From Hydractinia symbiolongicarpus (taxonomy: Eukaryota; Cnidaria; Hydrozoa; Anthoathecata; Hydractiniidae), in assembly GCF_029227915.1 (NCBI RefSeq), contig NC_079885.1:13897001-13961000 (forward strand): 64,000 nucleotides of DNA, in the 5' to 3' direction. Positions 36,041 through 47,236 of this stretch are shown in pieces. A program made the translations under genes and the position numbers. Below the pieces are notes generated by a model. That model was given only the letters and a program-made list of their open reading frames with translations. It had not been told where the DNA came from and ran no database searches. Each line of letters starts with the position of its first letter. Within the stretch, counting starts at the first letter, position 1.

Positions 36041-36444
36041 TCCGCGGGATACCATTGGTCTAGTCCTTCCAGTCCCAATGGACTACAACGTCCCAAGTCG
36101 TTTTCTTTGGCACCTTGGCGTTAGAAGACCGGCAACTACGCGCACAGTCCTCTAAATGCTGTAACATGGCCTTTTACAGACTAATAAAGGTCTTACACGC
36201 AAATTACGTTCTTCCACGCCCCAAGCAAGGTTACCAATGGTCTAGTGTTCCCAGTCTTAATGGAATATGACGTCTCAAGTCCTTTTCCTTGGCGCTTTAG
36301 CGTTAAAACACTTTTTACTACGTGCACAGACTTCTAAATGCTGTAATATTGCCTTTTGCAGCCAAATAAAGGCTTAACACGTAAATAACGTGGTTCCACC
36401 ACCCTTCGCGGGATACCATTAGTCTAGTCCTTCCAGTCTCAATA

Positions 36445-36626
36445 GACTATGACGTCCCAAGTCCTTTTCCTTGGCGCCATGGCTTTAGAACACTTTTAAC
36501 TCCGTGCACAGCCCTCTAAATGCGGCATTATCGTCTTTTGCAGGCTAATAAAGGCCTTACCCGTAAATAACGTGCTTCCATGCTCTCAGCCATGCTACCA
36601 TTGCTGTAGTCCTTCCAGTCGCAATG
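36445..36626. repeat. chimeric a/i monomer
   Basis: Starts as type a and changes at TCTAAATGCGG to the rare i type (GCATTATCGTCTTTTGCAGG, TTACCCGTAAATAACGTGC, CATGCTCTCAGCCATGC). Private end: CATTGCTGTAGTCC. Confidence 0.83.
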
Positions 36627-36808
36627 GAATACGACGTTCCAAGTCGTTTTCCTTCGCGCTATGGCGGTAGAACGCTGTTAACTACGTGCACGGCCCTTTG
36701 AACGCTGTAATATGGCCATTTGCAGCCTATTAAAGCCCTTATACGTAAATACTGTCGCTCCACCTGCCTGCGCAAGTTACCTTTGGTGTAGTCCTTCTAG
36801 TCTCAATG
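36627..36808. repeat. divergent monomer, unique 5' part
   Basis: Opens GAATACGACGTTCC and reads TTCCTTCGCGCTATGGCGGT then AGAACGCTGTTAAC. The GGCGCC and CCATGG sites, present in most types, are both lost. The rest is g-like (TTTGAACGC, CCTATTAAAG). I saw no second copy of this 5' part in the window. It lies immediately before copy A of the large duplication. Confidence 0.82.
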
Positions 36809-38306
36809 GACAATGAGGTCCCAAGTCGTTTTCTTTGACGCCGTGACGTTTGAAAACGCCCAAGTACGCGCACAGTCCTCTAAATGCTATAGTATGGCCT
36901 TTGTAAGTCCAAAAAAGACCTTACGCGTAAATCACGTGCTTCCACTCTCCAAACCAGGCTACCAATGGTGTACCTTTTGCGACTATCATTGAACTACGAC
37001 GTCACAATTCCTTTTCCTTGGCGTTTTACCGTTAAAACACTTTTTACTATGTGCACAGACCTCTAAATGCTGTAATATTGCCTTTTGCAGCCAAATAAAG
37101 GCTTTACACGTAAATAACGTGGTTCCACCACCTTTCGCGGGATACCATTAGTCTAGTCCTTCCAGTCTCAATTGACTATGACGTGCCAAGTCATTTTCCT
37201 TGGCGCCATGGCTTTATAACACTTTTAACTCCGTGCACAGCCCTCTAAAGGCTGTACAATGGCCATTTGCAGCCTAATAAAGGTGTTATACGTAAATAGC
37301 GTCGTTCCACCTGCCTGCGCAGGTTACCATAGGAGTAGTCCTTCCAGTCTCAATGGACTATGACGTCCCAAGTCCTTTTCCTTGGCGTCATGGCTTTAAA
37401 ACAATGTTAACTCCGTGCACAGCCCTCTAAATGCTGTAACATGGCCTTTTGCAGACTAATAAAGGCTTTAAACGTAAATACTGTCGTTCCAACTGCCTGC
37501 GCAGGTTACCATAGGAGTAGTCCTTTCAGTCTCGATGGACTATGACGTCCCAAGTCCTTTTCCTTGGCGCCATGGCTATAGAACGCTGTTAACTACGTGC
37601 ACAGCCCTCTAAAGGCAGTAATATGGCCATTTGCAGCCTAATAAAGGCCTTACACGTAAATCACGTTCTTCCACGTCCCCAGCAAGGCTACCAGTGGTCT
37701 AGTGTTCCCAGTCTTAATGAAATAAGACGTCCAAAGTCCTTTTCCTTGACGCCATGGCTATAGAACACTGTCAACTACGCGCATAGTCCTCTAAATGCTG
37801 TAATATTGCCTTTTGTAGCCAAATAAAGGCTTTACACGGAAATAACGTGGTTCCACCACCCTTCGCGGGATACCATTAGTCTAGTCCTTCCAGTCTCAAT
37901 GTACTATGACGTGCCAAGTCATTTTCCATGGCGCCATGGCTTTAGCACACTGTTAACTCCGTGCACGGCCCTCTAAAGGCTGTAATATGGCCATGTGCAG
38001 CCTATTAAAGGCCTTATACGTAAATACTGTCGCTCCACCTGCCTGCGCAAGTTACCATTGGTGTAGTCCTTCCAGTCTCAATGGACTATAACGTCCCAAG
38101 TGGTTTCCTTTGTCGCCGTGACGTTTGAAAACCTGCAAGTACGCGCACAGACTCTAAATGCTATAGTATGGCTTTTGTAAGTCTAAAAAAGGCCTTACGC
38201 GTAAATCACGTGCTTCCACTCTCCAAACCAGGCTACCAATGGTGTACCTTTCCGACTATCATTGAACTACGACGTCCCAATTCCTTTTCCTTGGCGCTTT
38301 AGCGTT

Positions 38307-38316
38307 AAAAAAAAAA
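38307..38316 (+). repeat. A10 homopolymer run in a g monomer
   Basis: GCGTTAAAACACATTTAAC has become GCGTT followed by ten A and TTTAAC, a gain of 2 bp. The identical run is at 47,227-47,236 in copy B, so it predates the large duplication. Confidence 0.95.
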
Positions 38317-38630
38317 TTTAACTACGTGCACGGCCCTTTGAACGCTGTAATATGGCCATTTGCAGCCTATTAAAGGCCTTATACGTAAATACTGTCGCTC
38401 CACCTGCCTGCGCAAGTTACCATTGGTGTAGTCCTTCCAGTCTCAATGGACTATGACGTCCCTAGTCCTTTTCCTTGGCACCATGGCTTTAGAACAATGT
38501 TAACTCTGTGCACAGCCCTCTTAATGCTGTAACATGGCCTTTTGCAGACTAATAAAGGTATTAAACGCAAATACTGTCGTTCCAACTGCATGCGCAGGTT
38601 ACCATAGAAGTAGTCCTTCCAGTCTCAATG

Positions 38631-38812
38631 GACTATGACGTCCCAAGTCCTTTTCCTTGGCGCCATGGCTTTAGAACACTGTTAACTACGTCCACAGCTA
38701 TCTAAATGCGGCATTATCGTCTTTTGCAGGCTAATAAAGGCCTTACCCGTAAATAACGTGCTTCCATGCTCCCAGCCATGCTACCATTGGTGTAGTCCTT
38801 CCAGTCTCAATG
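38631..38812. repeat. satellite monomer, reference copy of rare type i
   Basis: Marked by CTACGTCCACAGCTATC, ATGCGGCATTATCGTC, TTACCCGTAAATAACGTGC and CATGCTCCCAGCCATGC. The ATGCGGCATT marker occurs at only four places: 29,441, 36,520, 38,705 and 47,625. TAATATGGCC, typical of many types, is replaced. Confidence 0.87.
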
Positions 38813-39500
38813 AACAAGGACGTCCCAAGTCGTTTTCTTTGACGCCGTGACGTTTGAAAACGCCCAAGTACGCGCACAGTCCTCTAAATGCTATAGTATG
38901 GCCTTTGTAAGTCTAAAAAAGACCTTACGCGTAAATCACGTGCTTCCACTCTCCAAACCAGGCTACCAATGGTGTACCTTCTGCGACTATCATTGAACTA
39001 CGACGTCACAATTCCTTTTCCTTGGTGTTTTAGCGTTAAAACACTTTTTACTACGTGCACAGACCTCTAAATGCTGTAATATTGCCTTTTGCAGCCAAAT
39101 AAAGGCTTTACACGTAAATAACGTGGTTCCTCCACCCTTCGCGGGATACCATTAGTCTAGTCCTTCCAGTCTCAATGGACTATGACGTGCCAAGCCATTT
39201 TCCTTGGCGCCATGGCTTTAGAACACTTTTAACTCCGTGCACAGCCCTCTAAAGGCTGTACAATGGCCATTTGCAGCCTAATAAAGGTGTTATACGTAAA
39301 TAGCGTCGTTCCACCTGCCTGCGCAGGTTACCATAGGAGTAGTCCTTCCAGTCTCAATGGACTATGACGTCCCAAGTCCTTTTCCTTGACGCCATGGCTA
39401 TAGAACACTGTTAACTACGCGCATAGTCCTCTAAATGCTGTAATATTGCCTTTTGTAGCCAAATAAAGGCTTTACACGAAATAACGTGGTTCCACCACCC

Positions 39501-40228
39501 TTCACGGGATACCATTAGTCTAGTCCTTCCAGTCTCAATGGACTATGACGTCCCAAGTCATTTTCCTTGGCGCCATGCCTTTAGCACACTGTTAATTTCG
39601 TGCACGGCCCTCTAAAGGCTGTAATATGGCCATTTGCAGCCTATTAAAGGCCTTACGCGTAAATCATGTGATTCCACTCTCCAAACCATGCTACCAATGG
39701 TGTACCTTTCCGAATATCATTGAACTACGACGTCCCAATTCCTTTTCCTTGGCGCTTTAGCGTTAAAACACATTTAACTACGTGCACGGCCCTTTGAACG
39801 CTGTAATATGGCCATTTGCAGTTAAATAAAGGCTTTAAACGTAAACACTGTCGTTCCAACTGCCTGCGCAGGTTACCATAGGAGTAGTCCTTCCAGTCTC
39901 AATGGACTATGACGTCCCAAGTCCTTTTCCTTGGCGCCATGACTATAGAACACTGTTAACTACGTGCACAGCCCTCTAAAGGCAGTAATATGGCCATTTG
40001 CAGCCTAATAAAGGCCTTACACGTAAATCACGTTCTTCCACGTCCCCAGCAAGGCTACCAATGGTCTAGTGTTCCCAGTCTTAATGGAATAAGACGTCCA
40101 AAGTCCTTTTCCTTGACGCCATGGCTATAGAACACTGTCAACTACGTGCACAGCCCTCTAAAGTCAGTAATATGGCCTTTTGCGGCCTAATAAAGCCTTT
40201 ACACGAAAATACCGTGATTCCACCACCC
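39501..40228. repeat. 728-bp, 4-monomer segment present in copy A only
   Basis: Copy B passes directly from the e-like ending at 48,421 to type h, whereas copy A inserts four monomers. Both edges in copy A carry the rare CTTCACGGGATACC (normally CTTCGCGGG) followed by about 50 bp of the same sequence, so the exact edges can slide. The segment is nearly identical to 35,330-36,040. Either copy B lost it by recombination between the two direct repeats, or copy A gained it. Confidence 0.9.
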
Positions 40229-41724
40229 TTCACGGGATACCATTAGTCTAGTCCTTCCAGTCTCAATGGACTATGACGTGCCAAGTCATTTTCCTTGGCG
40301 CCATGGCTTTAGCACACTGTTAACTCCGTGCACGGCCCTCTAAAGGCTGTAATATGGCCATTTGCAGCCTATTAAAGGCCTTATACGTAAATACTGTCGC
40401 TCCACCTGCCTGCGCAAGTTACCATTGGTGTAGTCCTTCCAGTCTCAATGGACTATGACGTCCCAAGTCGTTTTCTTCGTCGCCGTGACGTTTAAAAACC
40501 CGCAAGTACGCGCGCAGTCCTCTAAATGCTATAGTATGGCTTTTGTAAGTCTAAAAAAGGCCTTACGCGTAAATCACGTGCTTCCACTCTCCAAACCAGG
40601 CTACCAATGGTGTACCTTTCCGACTATCATTGAACTACGACGTCCCAATTCCTTTTCCTTGGCGCTTCAGCGTTAAAACACATTTAACTACGTGCACGGC
40701 CCTTTGAACGCTGTAATATGGCCATTTGCAGCCTATTAAAGGCCTTATACGTAAATACTGTCGCTCAACCTGCCTGCGCAAGTTACCATTGGTCTAGTGT
40801 TTTCAGTCTCAATGTAATATGACGTCCCAAGTCATTTTCCTTGGCGCCATTGCTTTAGAACACTTTTAACTCCGTGCACAGCCCTCTAAAGGCTGTAATA
40901 TGGCCAATTGCAGTTAAATAAAGGCTTTAAACGTAAACACTGTCGTTCCAACTGCCTGCGCAGGTTACCATAGGAGTAGTCCTTCCAGTCTCAATGGACT
41001 ATGACGTCCCAAGTCCTTTTCCTTGGCGCCATGGCTATAGAACACTGTTAACTACGTGCACAGCCCTCTAAAGGCAGTAATATGGCCATTTGCAGCCTAA
41101 TAAAGGCCTTACACGTAAATCACGTTCTTCCACGTCCCCAGCAAAACTACCATTGGTCTAGTGTTTTCAGTCTCAATGTAATATGACGTCCCAAGTCATT
41201 TTTCTTGGCGCCATGGCTTTAGAACACTTTTAACTCCGTGCACAGCCCTCTAAAGGCTGTAATATGGCCATTTGCAGTTAAATAAAGGCTTTAAACGTAA
41301 ACACTGTCGTTCCAATTGCCTGCGCAGGTTACCATAGGAGTAGTCCTTCCAGTCTCAATGGACTATGACGTCCCAAGTCCTTTTCCTTGGCGCCATGGCT
41401 ATAGAACACTGTTAACTACGTGCACAGCCCTCTAAAGGCAGTAATATGGCCATTTGCAGCCTAATAAAGGCCTTACACGTAAATCACGTTCTTCCACGTC
41501 CCCAGCAAGGCTACCAATGGTCTAGTGTTCCCAGTCTTAATGGAATAAGACGTCCAAAGTCCTTTTCCTTGACGCCATGGCTATAGAACACTGTCAACTA
41601 CGTGCACAGCCCTGTAAAGGCTGTAATATGGCCATTTGCAGCCTATTAAAGGCCTTATACGTAAATACTGTCGCTCCACCTGCCTGCGCAAGTTACCATT
41701 GGTGTAGTCCTTCCAGTCTCAATG

Positions 41725-42998
41725 GACTATGACGTCCCAAGTCGTTTTCTTTGTCGCCGTGACGTTAAAAAACCCGCAAGTACGCGCACAGTCCTCTAAA
41801 TGCTATAGTATGGCTTTTGTAAGTCTAAAAAAGGCCTTACGCCTAAATCACGTGCTTCCACTCTCCAAACCAGGCTACCAATGGTGTACCTTTCCGACTA
41901 TCATTGAACTACGACGTCCCAATTCCTTTTCCTTGGCGCTTTAGCGTTAAAACACATTTAACTACGTGCACGGCCCTTTGAACGCTGTAATATGGCCATT
42001 TGCAGCCTATTAAAGGCCTTATACGTAAATACTGTCGCTCCACCTGCCTGCGCAAGTTACCATTGGTCTAGTGTTTTCAGTCTCAATGTAATATGACGTC
42101 CCAAGTCATTTTCCTTGGCGCCATGGCTTTAGAACACTTTTAACTCCGTGCACAGCCCTCTAAAGGCTGTAATATGGCCATTTGCAGTTAAATAAAGGCT
42201 TTAAACGTAAACACTGTCGTTCCAACTGCCTGCGCAGGTTACCATAGGAGTAGTCCTTCCAGTCTCAATGGACTATGACGTCCCAAGTCCTTTTCCTTGG
42301 CGCCATGGCTATAGAACACTGTTAACTACGTGCACAGCCCTCTAAAGTCAGTAATATGGCCTTTTGCGGCCTAATAAAGCCTTTACACGAAAATACCGTG
42401 ATTCCACCACCCTCCGCGGGATACCATTGGTCTATTCCTTCCAGTCCCAATGGACTACAACGTCCCAAGTCGTTTTCTTTGGCACCTTGGCGTTAGAAGA
42501 CCGGCAACTACGCGCACAGTCCTCTAAATGCTGTAACATGGCCTTTTACAGACTAATAAAGGTCTTACACGCAAATCACGTGGTTCCACCACCCTTCGCG
42601 GGATACCATTAGTCTAGTCCTTCCAGTCTCAATAGACTATGACGTCCCAAGTCCTTTTCCTTGGCGCCATGGCTTTAGAACACTTTTAACTCCGTGCACA
42701 GCCCTCTAAATGCTGTAACATGGCCTTTTGCAGACTAATAAAGGCTTTAAACGTAAATACTGTCGTTCCAACTGCCTGCGCAGGTTACCATAGGAGTACT
42801 CCTTCCAGTCTCAATGGACTATGACGTGCCAAGTCATTTTCCTTGGCGCCATGGCTTTAGCACACTGTTAACTCCGTGCACGGCCCTCTAAAGGCTGTAA
42901 TATGGCCATTTGCAGCCAAATAAAGGCTTAACACGTAAATAACGTGGTTCCACCACCCTTCGCGGGATACCATTAGTCTAGTCCTTCCAGTCTCAATG
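41725..42998. repeat. 7-monomer module f-g-j-b-d-a-h (1,274 bp)
   Basis: Starts at 41,725, 41,907, 42,089, 42,271, 42,453, 42,635 and 42,817. The next f begins at 42,999, exactly 7 x 182 bp later. The d monomer has an e-type 3' end and the h monomer ends as e. The module recurs in copy B at 49,918-51,191. Confidence 0.87.
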
Positions 42999-44636
42999 GA
43001 CTATGACGTCCCAAGTCGTTTTCTTTGTCGCCGTGACGTTTAAAAACCCGCAAGTACGCGCTCAGTCCTCTAAATGCTATAGTATGGCTTTTGTAAGTCT
43101 AAAAAAGGCCTTACGCGTAAATCACGTGCTTCCACTCTCCAAACCAGGCTACCAATGGTGTACCTTTCCGACTATCATTGAACTACGACGTCCCAATTCC
43201 TTTTCCTTGGCGCTTTAGCGTTAAAACACATTTAACTACGTGCACGGCACTTTGAACGCTGTAATATGGCCATTTGCAGCCTATTAAAGGCCTTATACGT
43301 AAATACTGTCGCTCCACCTGCCTGCGCAAGTTACCATTGGTCTAGTGTTTTCAGTCTCAATGTAATATGACGTCCCAAGTCATTTTCCTTGGCGCCATGG
43401 CTTTAGAACACTTTTAACTCCGTGCACAGCCCTCTAAAGGCTGTAATATGGCCATTTCCAGTTAAATAAAGGCTTTAAACGTAAACACTGTCGTTCCAAC
43501 TGCCTGCGCAGGTTACCATAGGAGTAGTCCTTCCAGTCTCAATGGACTATGACGTCCCAAGTCCTTTTCCTTGGCGCCATGGCTATAGAACACTGTCAAC
43601 TACGTGCACAGCCCTCTAAAGTCAGTAATATGGCCTTTTGCGGCCTAATAAAGCCTTTACACGAAAATATCGTGATTCCACCACCCTCCGCGGGATACCA
43701 TTGGTCTATTCCTTCCAGTCCCAATGGACTACAACGTCCCAAGTCGTTTTCTTTGGCACCTTGGCGTTAGAAGACCGGCAACTACGCGCACAGTCCTCTA
43801 AATGCTGTAACATGGCCTTTTACAGACTAATAAAGGTCTTACACGCAAATCACGTGGTTCCACCACCCTTCGCGGGATACCATTAGTCTAGTCCTTCCAG
43901 TCTCAATAGACTATGACGTCCCAAGTCCTTTTCCTTGGCGCCATGGCTTTAGAACACTTTTAACTCCGTGCACAGCCCTCTAAATGCTGTAACATGGCCT
44001 TTTGCAGCCTAATAAAGGCCTTACACGTAAATCACGTTCTTCCACGTCCCCAGCAAGGCTACCATTGGTCTAGTGTTTTCAGTCTCAATGTAATATGACG
44101 TCCCAAGTCATTTTCCTTGGCGCCATGGCTTTAGAACACTTTTAACTCCGTGCACAGCCCTCTAAAGGCTGTAATATGGCCATTTGCAGTTAAATAAAGG
44201 CTTTAAACGTAAACACTGTCGTTCCAACTGCCTGCGCAGGTTACCATAGGAGTAGTCCTTCCAGTCTCAATGGACTATGACGTCCCAAGTCCTTTTCCTT
44301 GGCGCCATGGCTATAGAACACTGTTAACTACGTGCACAGCCCTCTAAAGGCAGTAATATGGCCATTTGCAGCCTAATAAAGGCCTTACACGTAAATCACG
44401 TTCTTCCACGTCCCCAGCAAGGCTACCAATGGTCTAGTGTTCCCAGTCTTAATGGAATAAGACGTCCAAAGTCCTTTTCCTTGACGCCATGGCTATAGAA
44501 CACTTTCAACTACGTGCACAGCCCTGTAAAGGCTGTAATATGGCCATTTGCAGCCTATTAAAGGCCTTATACGTAAATACTGTCGCTCCACCTGCCTGCG
44601 CAAGTTACCATTGGTGTAGTCCTTCCAGTCTCAATG
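42999..44636. repeat. 9-monomer module f-g-j-c-d-a-j-b-c (1,638 bp)
   Basis: Begins like the 7-monomer module. After d/a it takes a second j, then b and a c monomer with a g-type 3' half (CCCTGTAAAGGCTG). It recurs at 51,192-52,829. A further partial copy (j-b-c-f-g-j-c-d) is at about 55.8-57.2 kb. Confidence 0.86.
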
Positions 44637-45728
44637 GACTATGACGTCCCAAGTCGTTTTCTTTGTCGCCGTGACGTTAAAAAACCCGCAAGTACGCGCA
44701 CAGTCCTCTAAATGCTATAGTATGGCTTTTGTAAGTCTAAAAAAGGCCTTACGCGTAAATCACGTGCTTCCACTCTCCAAACCAGGCTACCAATGGTGTA
44801 CCTTTCCGACTATCATTGAACTACGACGTCCCAATTCCTTTTCCTTGGCGCTTTAGCGTTAAAACACATTTAACTACGTGCACGGCCCTTTGAACGCTGT
44901 AATATGGCCATTTGCAGCCTATTAAAGGCCTTATACGTAAATACTGTCGCTCCACTTGCCTGCGCAAGTTACCATTGGTCTAGTGTTTTCAGTCTCAATG
45001 TAATATGACGTCCCAAGTCATTTTCCTTGGCGCCATGGCTTTAGAACACTTTTAACTCCGTGCACAGCCCTCTAAAGGCTGTAATATGGCCATTTGCAGT
45101 TAAATAAAGGCTTTAAACGTAAACACTGTCGTTCCAAATGCCTGCGCAGGTTACCATAGGAGTAGTCCTTCCAGTCTCAATGGACTATGACGTCCCAAGT
45201 CCTTTTCCTTGGCGCCATGGCTATAGAACACTGTCAACTACGTGCACAGCCCTCTAAAGTCAGTAATATGGCCTTTTGTGGCCTAATAAAGCCTTTACAC
45301 GAAAATACCGTGATTCCACCACCCTCCGCGGGATACCATTGGTCTATTCCTTCCAGTCCCAATGGACTACAACGTCCCAAGTCGTTTTCTTTGGCACCTT
45401 GGCGTTAGAAGACCGGCAACTACGCGCACAGTCCTCTAAATGCTGTAACATGGCCTTTTACAGACTAATAAAGGTCTTACACGCAAATCACGTGGTTCCA
45501 CCACCCTTCGCGGGATACCATTAGTCTAGTCCTTCCAGTCTCAATAGACTATGACGTCCCAAGTTCTTTTCCTTGGCGCCATGGCTTTAGAACACTTTTA
45601 ACTCCGTGCACAGCCCTCTAAATGCTGTAACATGGCCTTTTGCAGACTAATAAAGGCTTTAAACGTAAATACTGTCGTTCCAACTGCCTGCGCAGGTTAC
45701 CATAGGAGTAGTCCTTCCAGTCTCAATG
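44637..45728. repeat. 6-monomer module f-g-j-c-d-a (1,092 bp), end of copy A
   Basis: Six monomers from 44,637. The last (type a, 45,547) carries AAGTTCTTTTCC, shared with about 53,753 in copy B. It is followed by the first monomer of copy B at 45,729. Confidence 0.86.
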
Positions 45729-47226
45729 GACTATGAGGTCCCAAGTCGTTTTCTTTGACGCCGTGACGTTTGAAAACGCCCAAGTACGCGCACAGTCCTC
45801 TAAATGCTATAGTATGGCCTTTGTAAGTCCAAAAAAGACCTTACGCGTAAATCACGTGCTTCCACTCTCCAAACCAGGCTACCAATGGTGTACCTTTTGC
45901 GACTATCATTGAACTACGACGTCACAATTCCTTTTCCTTGGCGTTTTAACGTTAAAACACTTTTTACTATGTGCACAGACCTCTAAATGCTGTAATATTG
46001 CCTTTTGCAGCCAAATAAAGGCTTTACACGTAAATAACGTGGTTCCACCACCCTTCGCGGGATACCATTAGTCTAGTCCTTCCAGTCTCAATTGACTATG
46101 ACGTGCCAAGTCATTTTCCTTGGCGCCATGGCTTTATAACACTTTTAACTCCGTGCACAGCCCTCTAAAGGCTGTACAATGGCCATTTGCAGCCTAATAA
46201 AGGTGTTATACGTAAATAGCGTCGTTCCACCTGCCTGCGCAGGTTACCATAGGAGTAGTCCTTCCAGTCTCAATGGACTATGACGTCCCAAGTCCTTTTC
46301 CTTGGCGTCATGGCTTTAAAACAATGTTAACTCCGTGCACAGCCCTCTAAATGCTGTAACATGGCCTTTTGCAGACTAATAAAGGCTTTAAACGTAAATA
46401 CTGTCGTTCCAACTGCCTGCGCAGGTTACCATAGGAGTAGTCCTTTCAGTCTCGATGGACTATGACGTCCCAAGTCCTTTTCCTTGGCGCCATGGCTATA
46501 GAACGCTGTTAACTACGTGCACAGCCCTCTAAAGGCAGTAATATGGCCATTTGCAGCCTAATAAAGGCCTTACACGTAAATCACGTTCTTCCACGTCCCC
46601 AGCAAGGCTACCAGTGGTCTAGTGTTCCCAGTCTTAATGAAATAAGACGTCCAAAGTCCTTTTCCTTGACGCCATGGCTATAGAACACTGTCAACTACGC
46701 GCATAGTCCTCTAAATGCTGTAATATTGCCTTTTGTAGCCAAATAAAGGCTTTACACGGAAATAACGTGGTTCCACCACCCTTCGCGGGATACCATTAGT
46801 CTAGTCCTTCCAGTCTCAATGTACTATGACGTGCCAAGTCATTTTCCATGGCGCCATGGCTTTAGCACACTGTTAACTCCGTGCACGGCCCTCTAAAGGC
46901 TGTAATATGGCCATGTGCAGCCTATTAAAGGCCTTATACGTAAATACTGTCGCTCCACCTGCCTGCGCAAGTTACCATTGGTGTAGTCCTTCCAGTCTCA
47001 ATGGACTATAACGTCCCAAGTGGTTTCCTTTGTCGCCGTGACGTTTGAAAACCTGCAAGTACGCGCACAGACTCTAAATGCTATAGTATGGCTTTTGTAA
47101 GTCTAAAAAAGGCCTTACGCGTAAATCACGTGCTTCCACTCTCCAAACCAGGCTACCAATGGTGTACCTTTCCGACTATCATTGAACTACGACGTCCCAA
47201 TTCCTTTTCCTTGGCGCTTTAGCGTT

Positions 47227-47236
47227 AAAAAAAAAA
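47227..47236 (+). repeat. A10 homopolymer run, copy B
   Basis: Exact counterpart of 38,307-38,316 at offset 8,920. Confidence 0.95.

Larger units (their letters stand above)
36809..45728. repeat. large tandem duplication, copy A (8,920 bp)
   Basis: From GAGGTCCC at 36,815 the sequence recurs from 45,735. The offset is 8,920 bp up to about 39,477, 8,921 after a 1-bp deletion in copy A, and 8,193 bp from 40,229 onward. The step of 728 bp is exactly four monomers present only in copy A. Private shared markers include a run of ten A, GTACCTTTTGCG, ACAGACTCTAAATGC, GGTTTCCTTTGTCG, AGTTCTTTTCC and TCTATTCCTTCC. I noted about a dozen single-base differences over the 8.2 shared kb. Copy A ends exactly where copy B begins, so this is a direct tandem duplication. 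Confidence 0.94.
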
